The notes under the pieces: model-generated
Seen by the model: the letters and a program-made list of their open reading frames with translations, nothing else
What the model was told of the DNA's origin: nothing
Databases searched by the model: none
Assembly (NCBI GenBank): GCA_004282745.1
Contig: SHMT01000041.1
Coordinates: forward strand, 1-33,526
Source: Candidatus Scalindua sp. SCAELEC01
GTDB taxonomy: Bacteria > Planctomycetota > Brocadiia > Brocadiales > Scalinduaceae
DNA length: 33,526 bases
Direction: 5' to 3'
Position numbers and translations under genes: made by a program
Shown here: positions 25,188-32,938 of the stretch, one piece after another
Layout of the letters: each line of letters begins with the position of its first letter
How positions within the stretch are numbered: the first letter of the stretch is position 1

Positions 25188-27857
25188 TTAGTTATTTTTA
25201 TAATAATTACCGTAGTTGTCCTTACCCGGCATAACCTGATTGAGGATGGTACCAATCACATTTATGCCTGACTCGTTTAACATACTCTTTGCTTCGTTCA
25301 CCTGTTTGACAGAAACTTTCCCCGATTTAACGACAAAGATTACGCCGTCAACCATGCGAAGTAGAGGTTTTACAATACCACCCGTATTCAGTAACGGTGG
25401 GGCATCTATCAATACAACATCATAGCGTTGTTTCAGGATATCCAGAAGCTTCTCAACAAGTGCATAATAAACCGGTCCCTCCACCTTCTGATCATTTTCC
25501 AGGCCGGCAGGTATGATTGACAGATTGGGTTCATCAAGGGATTTCACGTTTGAGAGTATTTCACTCGCCAGAAAACGGCTCTCCAACCTGCGGCCTAAAC
25601 GCTTGATGACGGGAGCATAATTTTCCTGGAAATGTATCTTCTTGTCCTCATACAGTTCTAAATCGCCCTGTTCAAAAGAGTAGGTACCCTGGTTCCAGCT
25701 GAAGAGCATTTGAAGATGCTCTTCCATCTGCAATTTCAAAGGTCCCTGTAACTGGTCCTGATTGATATACCCCAAATTGACTAGGATATACCCTAAAGGT
25801 TGTTCTGCTCGCTGGCTTCTCTCCAGGGCATCTTTGAGTTGTTCTTCCGTAATAAGGTCAGCACGCAGAAGCGTTGTTCCAAGTCGATTGGCAGGTGGAG
25901 CATCTTTATTCATGATATGAAAGAGTTGTCCGTTTTTAAAGATAGCCGCCATAGTCTGAGAATCATTACTGACTACAAGCTGTCCACTGAGACTCTTTAA
26001 TGAAATGAGATAAAAGAGATCATCCAAACTGCATTTCTCCAAATTCCCACTCAGTATATCCATTGAAACAATACCTCTCATAATATTTAGTAGCCCAATA
26101 TCAACGGAATCCGTCACACCAAACATGCTGTGCAGGGTAGACCTCTGATGGTCAGTATCAACCATGACCACACGAAGCCCCCCCCTTGCCAGACTTACGG
26201 CTGATTTTGCCACAACCGTAGATTTCCCGTCACCGGGTAACGTACTCTCGATGAGGAGTGTCTGGCCGTCCATCCCGGAACGTTTAACAGGAAACCCACT
26301 AATGAGGCTACTTGAGGTATTATAATAATAGCCCTCTCTGTCGCTTACATCGCCCTGCTCTGTCTCATTCGATGCAAGGGCCAGCCGCTTATTCTGTGTC
26401 AAGGCTTGATCATAAGGCAACATCCCAACAACCTGCAATCCCAGACGACTGGCAACATCTTCAGGGGTTCTCACAGACCTGTCCACGTACTCAATAAAAA
26501 AAGCGAGCCCCACGCCACACACGAATCCCAATGCCACAGCAATACTTATATTCACAGCTTTTTTCGGCCTTATCGGATAACGTGGTAAAACAGCTTTATC
26601 CGCAACGCTGATATTGCTCCTCTTCGTATTACTCAGAACACTTTTCTCATTGGATTGGAGTAACAGAGAATCATAAATCTGTTTATCACTCTCTCGCTGA
26701 CGTATCAACTCATTGTACTCAACGCTTAGCTCACCATAATTTTTGGCAACCTTTTCAAGCTCTTCAAGTTCCTTTTTAATGCTATTTTTAGAGGAAACCA
26801 ACCTATTCATTTCTGACTTGATTGCACCCCTTACCCTCTTCACCTCATCAAATATTTCCTGTTCAAGATTTTTGATTCTGGCATTAATATCGATCATCTC
26901 AGGATGTTTATATCCATAGAGAGAATCCAGTCGCATTCTCTCTGTCTTCAACTCGACCAGATGGTTTCGAAGCTTATCAATAATAGTATTTTGTTCAATC
27001 TCCGGTAGAAAAAGGTACTCCTCTTTATCGAGCGAAAAATTCTCAAGTTGATCATATGTTGCCTGTTTCTTTAATCGATCTGTGTCAATCTGGAAGATCA
27101 TAGCGTTCAGTTCATCCAGTTTATTTGATACGGTATTCTCGTCTTCTTTGAAGTAGAGCAAGCTATGTGCTTCCTGATACTTGACCACTGCCCTTTCAGA
27201 TTCCTGCAATTTGATTCTCTGTTCCTCCAGTTGTGTATCGAGCCATCCTATGGCCTGCTTATATTCCTGACTCTGTTTCTGAATGCTCCGTGCTATAAAT
27301 ACACCGGCATGGGTATTGGCAACAAGAACAGCTATTTCAGGATAGGGGCTTGAGAAGCTTATACTGATTAGTTGGCTACCCATATCCTGTTCAACCTTGA
27401 GGTTTGACAGATACCAATCAAACAGATCAGGCATATCCCAATGAACCATCTCGAACAAATGAGAGGTGGACATCACCATATCCCGCTCCCCTCCCTCCAC
27501 GGCAGCACGATCCCTCCCCAACCCCAGCTCCTTGATAACATCGTTTATCAGGCTGTGACTCTCCAGTAACCTGGATTGGGTTTGATAGTACTCCTGCGTC
27601 ATCTCTCCCCGTGACATAACGCCCTCAATTGTATGTTCATTTGAGTACTGTTTTCCTATTAACAGATTTGTCTTTGCCTCATATATGGGTGTAGTTATAA
27701 AATTCTTAACGGTAACGATAGCAACCACTGCCACAAAAATAGCGATGGCCCACCATTTACGTTTCCAGATAATATTTAAACAGTCCGACAGATGCAGCGT
27801 CTGCTGTGACATGAGCATCGAATCAGGAACAAATTCTGAGTTTTTATTTTGATTCAT
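25188..27857 (-). CDS. Wzc-type polysaccharide co-polymerase/tyrosine kinase with inserted DUF4388 (PATAN) module
   Basis: An 889-residue inner-membrane protein. Residues 33-53 are the first membrane helix, 60-435 the periplasmic Wzz/GNVR part with long coiled coils (about 195-395), and 436-455 the second helix. The cytoplasmic BY-kinase domain has Walker A at 538-547 (STLPGDGKST), Walker A' VMVDTDHQRSTL (564-575) and Walker B YDVVLIDAPPLL (812-823), with YGNYY at the C terminus as possible phosphorylation tail. Between A' and B, normally about 50-60 residues apart before NLSVLPAG, sit about 170 extra residues (roughly 600-770): SGNLEKCSLDDLFYLISLKSLSGQLVVS ... AAIFKNGQLFHIM, then LITEEQLKDALERSQRAEQPLGYILVNLGYINQDQL and a final LFSWNQGTYSFE, the pattern of DUF4388/PATAN domains. 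ATG 27857 has AAAGGTG six bases upstream. wza lies 117 bases upstream on the same strand. Family calls are firm; regulation by the insert is inference. Confidence 0.9.
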   Translation of the reverse strand: MNQNKNSEFVPDSMLMSQQTLHLSDCLNIIWKRKWWAIAIFVAVVAIVTVKNFITTPIYEAKTNLLIGKQYSNEHTIEGVMSRGEMTQEYYQTQSRLLESHSLINDVIKELGLGRDRAAVEGGERDMVMSTSHLFEMVHWDMPDLFDWYLSNLKVEQDMGSQLISISFSSPYPEIAVLVANTHAGVFIARSIQKQSQEYKQAIGWLDTQLEEQRIKLQESERAVVKYQEAHSLLYFKEDENTVSNKLDELNAMIFQIDTDRLKKQATYDQLENFSLDKEEYLFLPEIEQNTIIDKLRNHLVELKTERMRLDSLYGYKHPEMIDINARIKNLEQEIFDEVKRVRGAIKSEMNRLVSSKNSIKKELEELEKVAKNYGELSVEYNELIRQRESDKQIYDSLLLQSNEKSVLSNTKRSNISVADKAVLPRYPIRPKKAVNISIAVALGFVCGVGLAFFIEYVDRSVRTPEDVASRLGLQVVGMLPYDQALTQNKRLALASNETEQGDVSDREGYYYNTSSSLISGFPVKRSGMDGQTLLIESTLPGDGKSTVVAKSAVSLARGGLRVVMVDTDHQRSTLHSMFGVTDSVDIGLLNIMRGIVSMDILSGNLEKCSLDDLFYLISLKSLSGQLVVSNDSQTMAAIFKNGQLFHIMNKDAPPANRLGTTLLRADLITEEQLKDALERSQRAEQPLGYILVNLGYINQDQLQGPLKLQMEEHLQMLFSWNQGTYSFEQGDLELYEDKKIHFQENYAPVIKRLGRRLESRFLASEILSNVKSLDEPNLSIIPAGLENDQKVEGPVYYALVEKLLDILKQRYDVVLIDAPPLLNTGGIVKPLLRMVDGVIFVVKSGKVSVKQVNEAKSMLNESGINVIGTILNQVMPGKDNYGNYYKNN

Positions 27858-27974
27858 AATCTACACCTTTCTCGATTTACCGCTTAAGGATTTGTTTCCC
27901 CTGCTTGTGAATCTGACGACAAACAGAGGTGTCCACATTCCACACCCTCGATCACTATCCTCCTCTTTTCTTCA

Positions 27975-28844
27975 TTAAAAACGGCGTTCAGGGACTTCTA
28001 TAACATCATTGGGTTTGACAATATCATGCATCTTTGCCTTTATTTTCTTTTCCTTTCCATTTATTGTACGAATAATTTTCACACGCTTTTGAGCTGCCAA
28101 TTCGGTAAAACCTCCTGAAAGGGTGATTGCCTGGCGGACAGTCATACCCCTTTCCCAGTCAAGCTTACCCTTTGTCCCTACATGCCCTGATACAAAGATA
28201 ACTTGTTTTTCGTTTACGTAAATATAATCCTCACTATTGATTATGAAAGAAGAAGATTTGCTGTTATGTCCATACTGACCCAGGTCTATAGTAAAAATAA
28301 TGTTCTCTTCATCCTCTTCATGAGGGAACCCCACTCTGGCTCCCGACGAGGTTTTAGATCGAACGATTGTAACCGTTCGTCCCGCCTCACTTGTAAATCC
28401 GCCAGCCTTTGATATTAACTCCAGGATATGGCTTCTCCCTCTTACGTTATAAATTCCCGGCTCTCTCACATGGCCTAGAATGAAAACTTTCTTGGACTTA
28501 TAATTTTCGACAGTAACCGTAACTTGAGGTGATTTTATGAAACCATCTGAAAGTCTCCTCTTAAGGAGCTCTTCCAGCTGGAAGATTGAGAGACCTTCCG
28601 CTTTAACGGCACCGATATGGGGATAGGTAAATTCCCCTCCCTCAGGGACCTCGATCGTTCGCGTCAGATTCTCATGATTCCAGATCTCAATTTTAATAAC
28701 ATCTTCGGGACCTAAAACATATTTCTTTTTAATCTGCTCCTTGTCAAAAGGATCTTGGGCAAGAAGGCTGGAAGATATCGCACCCAAAACCCCGGTGATG
28801 CAGGAGACGATGAATAGAAATCGAAATAAACAGATACATCTCAT
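27975..28844 (-). CDS. Wza-family polysaccharide export protein (SLBB domains)
   Basis: A 289-residue periplasmic/outer-membrane export component. The N-terminal signal sequence (RCICLFRFLFIVSCITGVLGAISSSLLAQ) lacks a clear lipobox after removal of the short lead. The polysaccharide export (PES) domain starts YVLGPEDVIKIEIWNHENLTRTIEVPEGGEFTYPHIGAVKAEGLS; two SLBB units follow, KVFILGHVREPGIYNVRGRSHILELISKAGGF and VIFVSGHVGTKGKLDWERGMTVRQAITLSGGF, each with the GxV...PG/G...I..AGG pattern. The start is ATG 28844: GGAAGGAG lies 8 bases upstream, so an earlier TTG at 28862 is excluded. It is upstream of, and transcribed with, the kinase-like co-polymerase, the usual Wza-Wzc order. Confidence 0.92.
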   Translation of the reverse strand: MRCICLFRFLFIVSCITGVLGAISSSLLAQDPFDKEQIKKKYVLGPEDVIKIEIWNHENLTRTIEVPEGGEFTYPHIGAVKAEGLSIFQLEELLKRRLSDGFIKSPQVTVTVENYKSKKVFILGHVREPGIYNVRGRSHILELISKAGGFTSEAGRTVTIVRSKTSSGARVGFPHEEDEENIIFTIDLGQYGHNSKSSSFIINSEDYIYVNEKQVIFVSGHVGTKGKLDWERGMTVRQAITLSGGFTELAAQKRVKIIRTINGKEKKIKAKMHDIVKPNDVIEVPERRF

Positions 28845-28852
28845 AAAAAAGA

Positions 28853-28860
28853 CTCCTTCC
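28853..28860 (-). promoter_or_regulatory. Ribosome binding site deciding the wza-like start
   Basis: GGAAGGAG, eight bases before ATG 28844 on the minus strand. Confidence 0.75.
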
Positions 28861-29154
28861 AAAAAAACATTACTCTTTTGTCAGAACAAACCAAACCGGA
28901 CATTTATACCAATTACGAATGGGTATACACAAAAAAGTGCCCCCCCCCACATATGCTTCACTTCATACCTGTGGTCTGGCCTGAAATACCTAAAACCACT
29001 TTGCAATGGGTATGAAGACTTAAGTGTGTCGAACAAGTGATTGAACGAGAATCACCTGAATATTGCATTACTGTAAAAGTTTGCCCGTTATTTTACCTGA
29101 TCAACCTACAACATTCAATTATCAATATCCTCCATATTGTGGGTATCACTATTT

Positions 29155-29261
29155 ATACTCACCTCATAATGGTTTTCGGATAAAATCCGAGATAAAATTG
29201 AGCGAGTAAAGTCCTCGGAGTCCGGGGATACCTTCACCAAGATTTGGTTTCCGGTAAAACT
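29155..29261 (+). repeat. R3 repeat, left part of a copy interrupted by an insertion
   Basis: Nearly identical to the first 110 bases of the intact copy at 17741, ending TTTCCGGTAAAACT. The right part of the same copy (GGTAAAACTGAAAACCAAAT to TTTTAGTATA) continues at 29480-29512. Confidence 0.85.
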
Positions 29262-29479
29262 CAGTAGCATCCGGTTAGGTTTTTGCGCATTTAATTTATT
29301 GCCCCAAAACTTGTCATTCCCGCCCGCCTGTACCTATTCGGGCAGGCATGTTTCCCGCTTTAAGCGCGCGGGAACAAGCTTTAGCGGGAATCTATGATGA
29401 AACGAGTCTCTGGATACCCGATAAATGCGTTCGGGTATGACAAAGGCTGCCTTCGCAAAAACCTAACCGGACAATGATG
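29262..29479. mobile_element. 218-bp inverted-repeat element nested in R3
   Basis: Inserted into the R3 copy with a perfect 9-bp target duplication GGTAAAACT (29253-29261 and 29480-29488). Eight bases in from each end are 18-bp perfect inverted repeats TCCGGTTAGGTTTTTGCG / CGCAAAAACCTAACCGGA. The interior has GC-rich palindromes (around 29320-29350 and 29362-29394) but no gene. The empty site is preserved in the R3 copy at 17741-17871. This is a small non-autonomous element of its own family, unrelated to the 147-bp MITE. Confidence 0.85.
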
Positions 29480-29512
29480 GGTAAAACTGAAAACCAAATC
29501 GGTTTTAGTATA
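29480..29512 (+). repeat. R3 repeat, right part of interrupted copy
   Basis: Continuation of the R3 copy after the 218-bp element; ends CGGTTTTAGTATA just before a remnant PIN gene. Confidence 0.8.
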
Positions 29513-29540
29513 GAAAAAAAATGGACTTTACGAACTACTC

Positions 29541-29767
29541 ATGGATTTCCTATACGACATCATAAAACAAAGGGTATCAAGCGATTTGATACTAATACTC
29601 TTGAGGAACTTGAAGCTATTAAACTTTCAACAAAATTAAACTTAGACTGTGACGATGCAATCCAGTATTACATCTGCAAGGCCCACAATTTTAAAATAGT
29701 CAGTTTTGATAAACACTTTGACTCGACAGACGTAGAACGAATCGAACCAAAAAGCATCTTTCCTTAA
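29541..29767 (+). pseudogene. PIN-domain toxin remnant, frameshifted
   Basis: The last 60 residues of the frame ending at 29767 (GIKRFDTNTLEELEAIKLSTKLNLDCDDAIQYYICKAHNFKIVSFDKHFDSTDVERIEP) match the C-terminal half of VapC-like PIN ribonucleases: the acidic DCDDAIQYYICK and IVSFDKHFD carry conserved metal-binding aspartates. In another frame, 29541 onward reads DFLYDIIKQR, as expected for the helix before it, so there is a frameshift near 29570. The N-terminal half with the first catalytic aspartate is lost. A matching antitoxin is not seen. Confidence 0.75.
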
Positions 29768-29930
29768 TATTCTTTGCAAGAATACCCAAAATAGCACTCC
29801 AAAGCTTAAGTATCAGTGTGCTTTGTTTCATTCACTCATTCTCCTCCTGCTCAATCATTAACCATCAACTCTCAGCCTCAAACCTCATGCGCAGCGATCA
29901 TCTAACCTCTAACTTTTGAACACTTCATAC

Positions 29931-30017
29931 CCCCGTCCGAACGGTCTAATGGCCGGGCGGGCGACTTATCTTTTAGCAAGATAGCAATACTTAAATGCGA
30001 GGACCGACACCTTTACA
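29931..30017 (+). repeat. 87-bp direct repeat R5, copy 1
   Basis: Starts CCCCGTCCGAACGGTCTAAT, ends with AATACTTAAATGCGAGGACC plus CTTTACA. It shares the same length with the copy at 32236-32322, differing at about ten positions, and both begin with a GC-rich part related to the palindromes in R3. Confidence 0.85.
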
Positions 30018-30175
30018 TCTTAATCTTATCCATATTTTTACATTGCAATACTGTATTAAAAGTGCGTATAATTCTACTCATCGTTAGCTTTGTTACATCG
30101 AAATATTGAACAAACCACTATTGACGACCTGTATCAATTGAACAATATTAATTAAGTGAAGTGGTACTAACATGA

Positions 30176-30346
30176 GAAAAAGGAGAACAATTCCCCGCCA
30201 AATTTAAACGCACTGGTTTTCGTCGCAATTTTGTATTTAACAACTACTGGCGAGGCAAATATTATAAAAATAAACAAGTTGAAGCATACGCAGTTAAAGA
30301 GAATAATGATTGGCTTGTTATTACTATCATCACAAAACATTTTTAA
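30176..30346 (+). pseudogene. DUF4258-like toxin, C-terminal remnant
   Basis: An open frame of 56 codons without any usable start (a TGA precedes it directly): EKGEQFPAKFKRTGFRRNFVF, then YWRGKYYKNKQVEAYAVKENNDWLVITIITKHF. The end resembles the C-terminal part of DUF4258 proteins (R-GK-YYK...V...VITV..K.F), which commonly precede DUF2283 genes in toxin-antitoxin pairs. Here the intact DUF2283 gene begins 21 bases after its stop. An out-of-frame ATG at 30172 suggests a frameshift in addition to the loss of the N-terminal half. Family assignment is moderately sure. Confidence 0.6.
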
Positions 30347-30353
30347 GTATACG

Positions 30354-30359
30354 AAGGAG
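30354..30359 (+). promoter_or_regulatory. Ribosome binding site deciding the DUF2283 start
   Basis: AAGGAG eight bases before GTG 30368; the GTG at 30359 overlaps it and is thus not the start. Confidence 0.7.
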
Positions 30360-30367
30360 TGTGCACC

Positions 30368-30616
30368 GTGAAATTTACATTTGATACGCGATATAACATT
30401 GGATACATTCGGTTTCATGAAAAAGGCAAGGAAGTAGAGTCCATTAAGATAAGTGATGAATTAGTTGTTGACATGGCTCCAGATGGTACAATATATGGTA
30501 TCGAGTTGCTAAATGCAAATGAACAAATAAAAGGACATGAACATGGAAAACTTTTAATTGTAAACGAAGCAACAGGCGCTATCAACGAGATGCCAATTCA
30601 TACTGATTTAGAATAG
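30368..30616 (+). CDS. DUF2283 family protein (antitoxin-like)
   Basis: An 82-residue DUF2283 protein: KFTFDTRYNIGYIRFHEKGKEVESIKISDELVVDMAPDGTIYGIELLNANEQI fits the family's core (Y-...D-..YI.F......S.E....v.vD....G...GIE.L.A), and the extension LLIVNEATGAINEMPIH is shared with the broken paralogue at 24838. Members often act as antitoxins of DUF4258 partners. The presumed partner upstream (30176-30346) is degraded, so this is probably an orphan antitoxin. GTG start set by the AAGGAG just upstream. Confidence 0.85.
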   Translation: MKFTFDTRYNIGYIRFHEKGKEVESIKISDELVVDMAPDGTIYGIELLNANEQIKGHEHGKLLIVNEATGAINEMPIHTDLE

Positions 30617-30787
30617 TACTAAAACAAGGAATTCCACTATTATTTTTTAGCGTATTAGCATGTCTAACAATTTGTAATCCTCAAACATCTTTACCTACCA
30701 CAAACCATCAGCCAGTGATTCAATTCCTAAATTATAGTAACTGTGATATTTTACTTTGCGTATTTGCGAGGACTGACCCGTTATCCA

Positions 30788-30845
30788 CTTCGTGCCTGCC
30801 CCACTTGTCCCGTGTGCCCCGTAAGGAGATACAACTGTACTAGGG
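30788..30845 (-). repeat. Dispersed repeat R4, reverse copy
   Basis: Read on the minus strand: CCCTAGTACAGTTGTATCTC, then CTTACGGGGCACACGGGACA and AGTGGGGCAGGCACGAAG; same as the right part of the copy at 4099-4152. Confidence 0.7.
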
Positions 30846-30879
30846 TTCTCTGCGCTTTGCATTTATTTTAGACACTTTA

Positions 30880-30905
30880 GCTCACTTTAAACTTTAGTCA
30901 CTTTA
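30880..30905 (-). repeat. Repeat R2, single reverse unit
   Basis: One 26-bp unit on the minus strand with the matching TATTTTAATCCCTCAATTGT lead and GCTTTGCATTTATTTTAG tail. A similar unit is at 31783-31808. Confidence 0.75.
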
Positions 30906-31016
30906 TATTTTAATCCCTCAATTGTCTTTACCTCTAACATTTGAAAACTTCATGCGCAGATTGTATTTAAAAAGGTCAATAATGCTTATTTGCTATGACT
31001 GACCGGGCCCGTTTTC

Positions 31017-31325
31017 TTACCTTTTTATCTTTTGTTTTCTTTCTTTAAGCCATTTATCAAGAGAGTTTTGGCTTTCCCCTGAACGCCTACCTGCTAATAT
31101 GCCTTCGATGCTAATATCTTCATCAATATCTGGCCAATGGATTCCTTCCCCATCTCCAATCAGTTCATAATTTTCTTGTTCAATTTTACTACCGTTTATC
31201 AAACGAGGATACCAAATGATGGGAACGGATATATTTCTCCCATCATTGAGATAAACGGTAAAAGAATTTTTTCCAAAAACAACTTTTTGAGCCAAACATT
31301 CATGTTCAAGTACCAAAGTACTCAT
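31017..31325 (-). CDS. DUF2442 family protein
   Basis: A 102-residue protein with the DUF2442 pattern: KNSFTVYLNDGRNISVPIIWYPRLINGSKIEQENYELIGDGEGIHWPDIDEDISIEGILAGR. The GIHWPDIDEDISIEGLL-type block is diagnostic. Such proteins are usually paired with DUF4160 proteins in small two-gene modules thought to be toxin-antitoxin systems. The start ATG 31325 overlaps the DUF4160 gene by 20 bases. C terminus is positively charged (KWLKERKQKIKR). Confidence 0.92.
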   Translation of the reverse strand: MSTLVLEHECLAQKVVFGKNSFTVYLNDGRNISVPIIWYPRLINGSKIEQENYELIGDGEGIHWPDIDEDISIEGILAGRRSGESQNSLDKWLKERKQKIKR

Positions 31326-31542
31326 ACCATTTCTCCTGTAATATTACCTTGTTTTTTTCTATTAATTTTTGAATTTTTATAAGTTCATGATCACTAAAGC
31401 CCTTAGATTTTTGCAGGCGGATTGGATTCAACCAAAATTTAGCTGTAAATCTTTCCCGTTTTGCATGGATATGGGCTGGCTCTTTTGCATCACTAGAATA
31501 AAAGTAAAAACGATAGGAATCAATTGTAGTAACAGTTGGCAT
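31306..31542 (-). CDS. DUF4160 family protein
   Basis: A 78-residue protein of the DUF4160 type: TIDSYRFYFYSSDAKEPAHIHAKRERFTAKFWLNPIRLQKSKGFSDHELIKIQKLIEKNKVILQEKWYEYF; the EPAHIHAxR box and the final EKWYEYF are the family hallmark. Followed by the overlapping DUF2442 gene, as is usual. The module is intact, unlike several neighbours. Which of the two would be the toxin has not been settled to my knowledge. Confidence 0.93.
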   Translation of the reverse strand: MPTVTTIDSYRFYFYSSDAKEPAHIHAKRERFTAKFWLNPIRLQKSKGFSDHELIKIQKLIEKNKVILQEKWYEYFGT

Positions 31543-31782
31543 TTTTCAGCAATAAACTCAATGCTTCAATAATATGTTACACGTCCTAATCTTAGTGTTA
31601 GGTCCAGCAAAAAAAGTGTAACAGATAATTCTAGATTTGTCAAATGAGCAGGCAGGAGTAAAAGTTCAACAGAGTTTGCTAGTGTCCGACCACGTTGACC
31701 AAAGCAAAATTCGTTTATATATGGACTGTTTCATATTGCGGCTTTTCGTCTCTGCTCTTTGCATTTATTTTTAGGCACTTTA

Positions 31783-31808
31783 GCTCACTTTAAACTTTAG
31801 TCACTTTA
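31783..31808 (-). repeat. Repeat R2, single reverse unit
   Basis: Second reverse unit, again preceded (in genome order) by CTCTTTGCATTTATTTTTAG and followed by TATATTTTAATCCC. Confidence 0.75.
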
Positions 31809-31929
31809 TATTTTAATCCCAAAATCTCTCAATCCTTAAAATACCTAAATTATTATTACAACTTTGCCTTAGATCTTCGACCTTACTGACCGCGCTAAAG
31901 GACTTGATACTTTTTAATGAAGGGTTGTT

Positions 31930-32151
31930 TTACTTGCCAATCGCTTCTATAGGAAGGTTTTCAATATTCACATTAACAATATCGGAAAGAGTAAAACGCT
32001 GGCTTACATCCAATACTTCAATTCCTATTAATTGACCTTTTTCATCAAAGTCAATAACAACGCCATCTTCAACCTCCTTGGACTTGGCTACAAATTCCTC
32101 TTTGAAAAAAACATAGATTGCATCTGCTTCTTTACTATATTCAATCTTCAT
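31930..32151 (-). CDS. DUF2283 family protein (antitoxin-like)
   Basis: A 73-residue DUF2283 protein of the short standard form: KIEYSKEADAIYVFFKEEFVAKSKEVEDGVVIDFDEKGQLIGIEVLDVSQRF. ATG 32151 has a good AAGGAG seven bases upstream. Directly before it, on the same strand, 32205-32161 reads FPDEVLIISVVDKS then a stop, which looks like the last few residues of a DUF4258-type partner; the rest is gone. It is thus probably an orphan antitoxin. It is not a close paralogue of the DUF2283 gene at 30368. Confidence 0.92.
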   Translation of the reverse strand: MKIEYSKEADAIYVFFKEEFVAKSKEVEDGVVIDFDEKGQLIGIEVLDVSQRFTLSDIVNVNIENLPIEAIGK

Positions 32152-32235
32152 TTAATCTCCTTAACTCTTATCGACTACACTTATTATAAGAACTTCATCA
32201 GGAAATTATTTCTAGGTTACTATTAGATATCTTGT

Positions 32236-32322
32236 CCCCGTCCGAACAGTCTGATGGTCGGGCAGGCGACTTGTCTTTTAGCAGGTTAGCAATACTTAAA
32301 TGCGAGGGCCGCCCCCTTTACA
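32236..32322 (+). repeat. 87-bp direct repeat R5, copy 2
   Basis: Begins CCCCGTCCGAACAGTCTGAT; see the copy at 29931. The two copies bracket the DUF2283, DUF4160/DUF2442 and second DUF2283 genes. Confidence 0.85.
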
Positions 32323-32383
32323 ATTTCAAACCAATAATTCTTCCTCTTTCATCTTGCAGTCATAGGGAGATTTGCCCCCTTGC

Positions 32384-32467
32384 CGTTATCCCCGGACAAA
32401 AGCCGAGGACTTTACTCGCTCAAATCTTATCTCGGATTTTATCCGAAAACCATTATGAGATGAGTAG
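32384..32467 (-). repeat. Dispersed repeat R3, reverse copy
   Basis: Read on the minus strand: TACTCATCTCATAATGGTTT, CGGATAAAATCCGAGATAAG, ATTTGAGCGAGTAAAGTCCT and CGG...CCGGGGATAACGGC; the left half of the family is well kept and the right half is absent. Confidence 0.8.
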
Positions 32468-32506
32468 ACATCATATATTCCGACTTTGAACAAACTACCC
32501 TTTAAG

Positions 32507-32938
32507 TCATCTTTTCGCTTTAATATACTTCTCAATTTCGTTGATAAGTATCGGTATATTAGGATGACTAAAACTCATAAGAGGAGCAATGACTCGGTTA
32601 TGTTTGATGTTTGGATGTGTATGCTTATGATGAGGATGAGTTTTAGAAAGTGTTACATCATCAGGATGCGGTTGGCAATCATACCAAAACAATTTCTCTT
32701 TACCCTGCCAGATTTCATAACCATACCAATCGATAAGCGCGGGTAATCGATGAAACAAAATACGTTCACGAACAACAAGCTTAAAATCATCTTCAAAACA
32801 AAGTTCGCCACTTACCCTTGCCAATGTTGCGCCTAGCCTGAGGAAAACAACGGTAGAACTGATGATCGAAGGAAACGATTCTTTAAGAGTATATAAAAAA
32901 AATTCATAATCTACAGGAGATTTTAATGGATTATTCAT
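32507..32938 (-). CDS. TumE-like toxin (DUF6516 family)
   Basis: A 143-residue protein of the TumE/DUF6516 type. Visible blocks: VVFLRLGATLARVSGELCFEDDFKLVVRERILFH and YGYEIWQGKEKLFWYDCQPHPDDVTLSKTHPHHKHTHPNIKHNRVIAP, where the WYDCQPHP and HPHHKH box is typical. It starts four bases inside the upstream small gene (ATG overlapping), which fits translational coupling of a toxin-antitoxin pair. Family known as candidate toxins in TA modules, with a mechanism not known to me. Confidence 0.85.
   Translation of the reverse strand: MNNPLKSPVDYEFFLYTLKESFPSIISSTVVFLRLGATLARVSGELCFEDDFKLVVRERILFHRLPALIDWYGYEIWQGKEKLFWYDCQPHPDDVTLSKTHPHHKHTHPNIKHNRVIAPLMSFSHPNIPILINEIEKYIKAKR

Noticed and set aside
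28741-29040. Open frame on the plus strand over the start of the wza-like gene
   Set aside because: It is antisense to the signal peptide and leader of wza, with no family features.
32232-32489. Open frame across R5 and R3
   Set aside because: It consists of two repeat elements fused and has no recognisable protein features.
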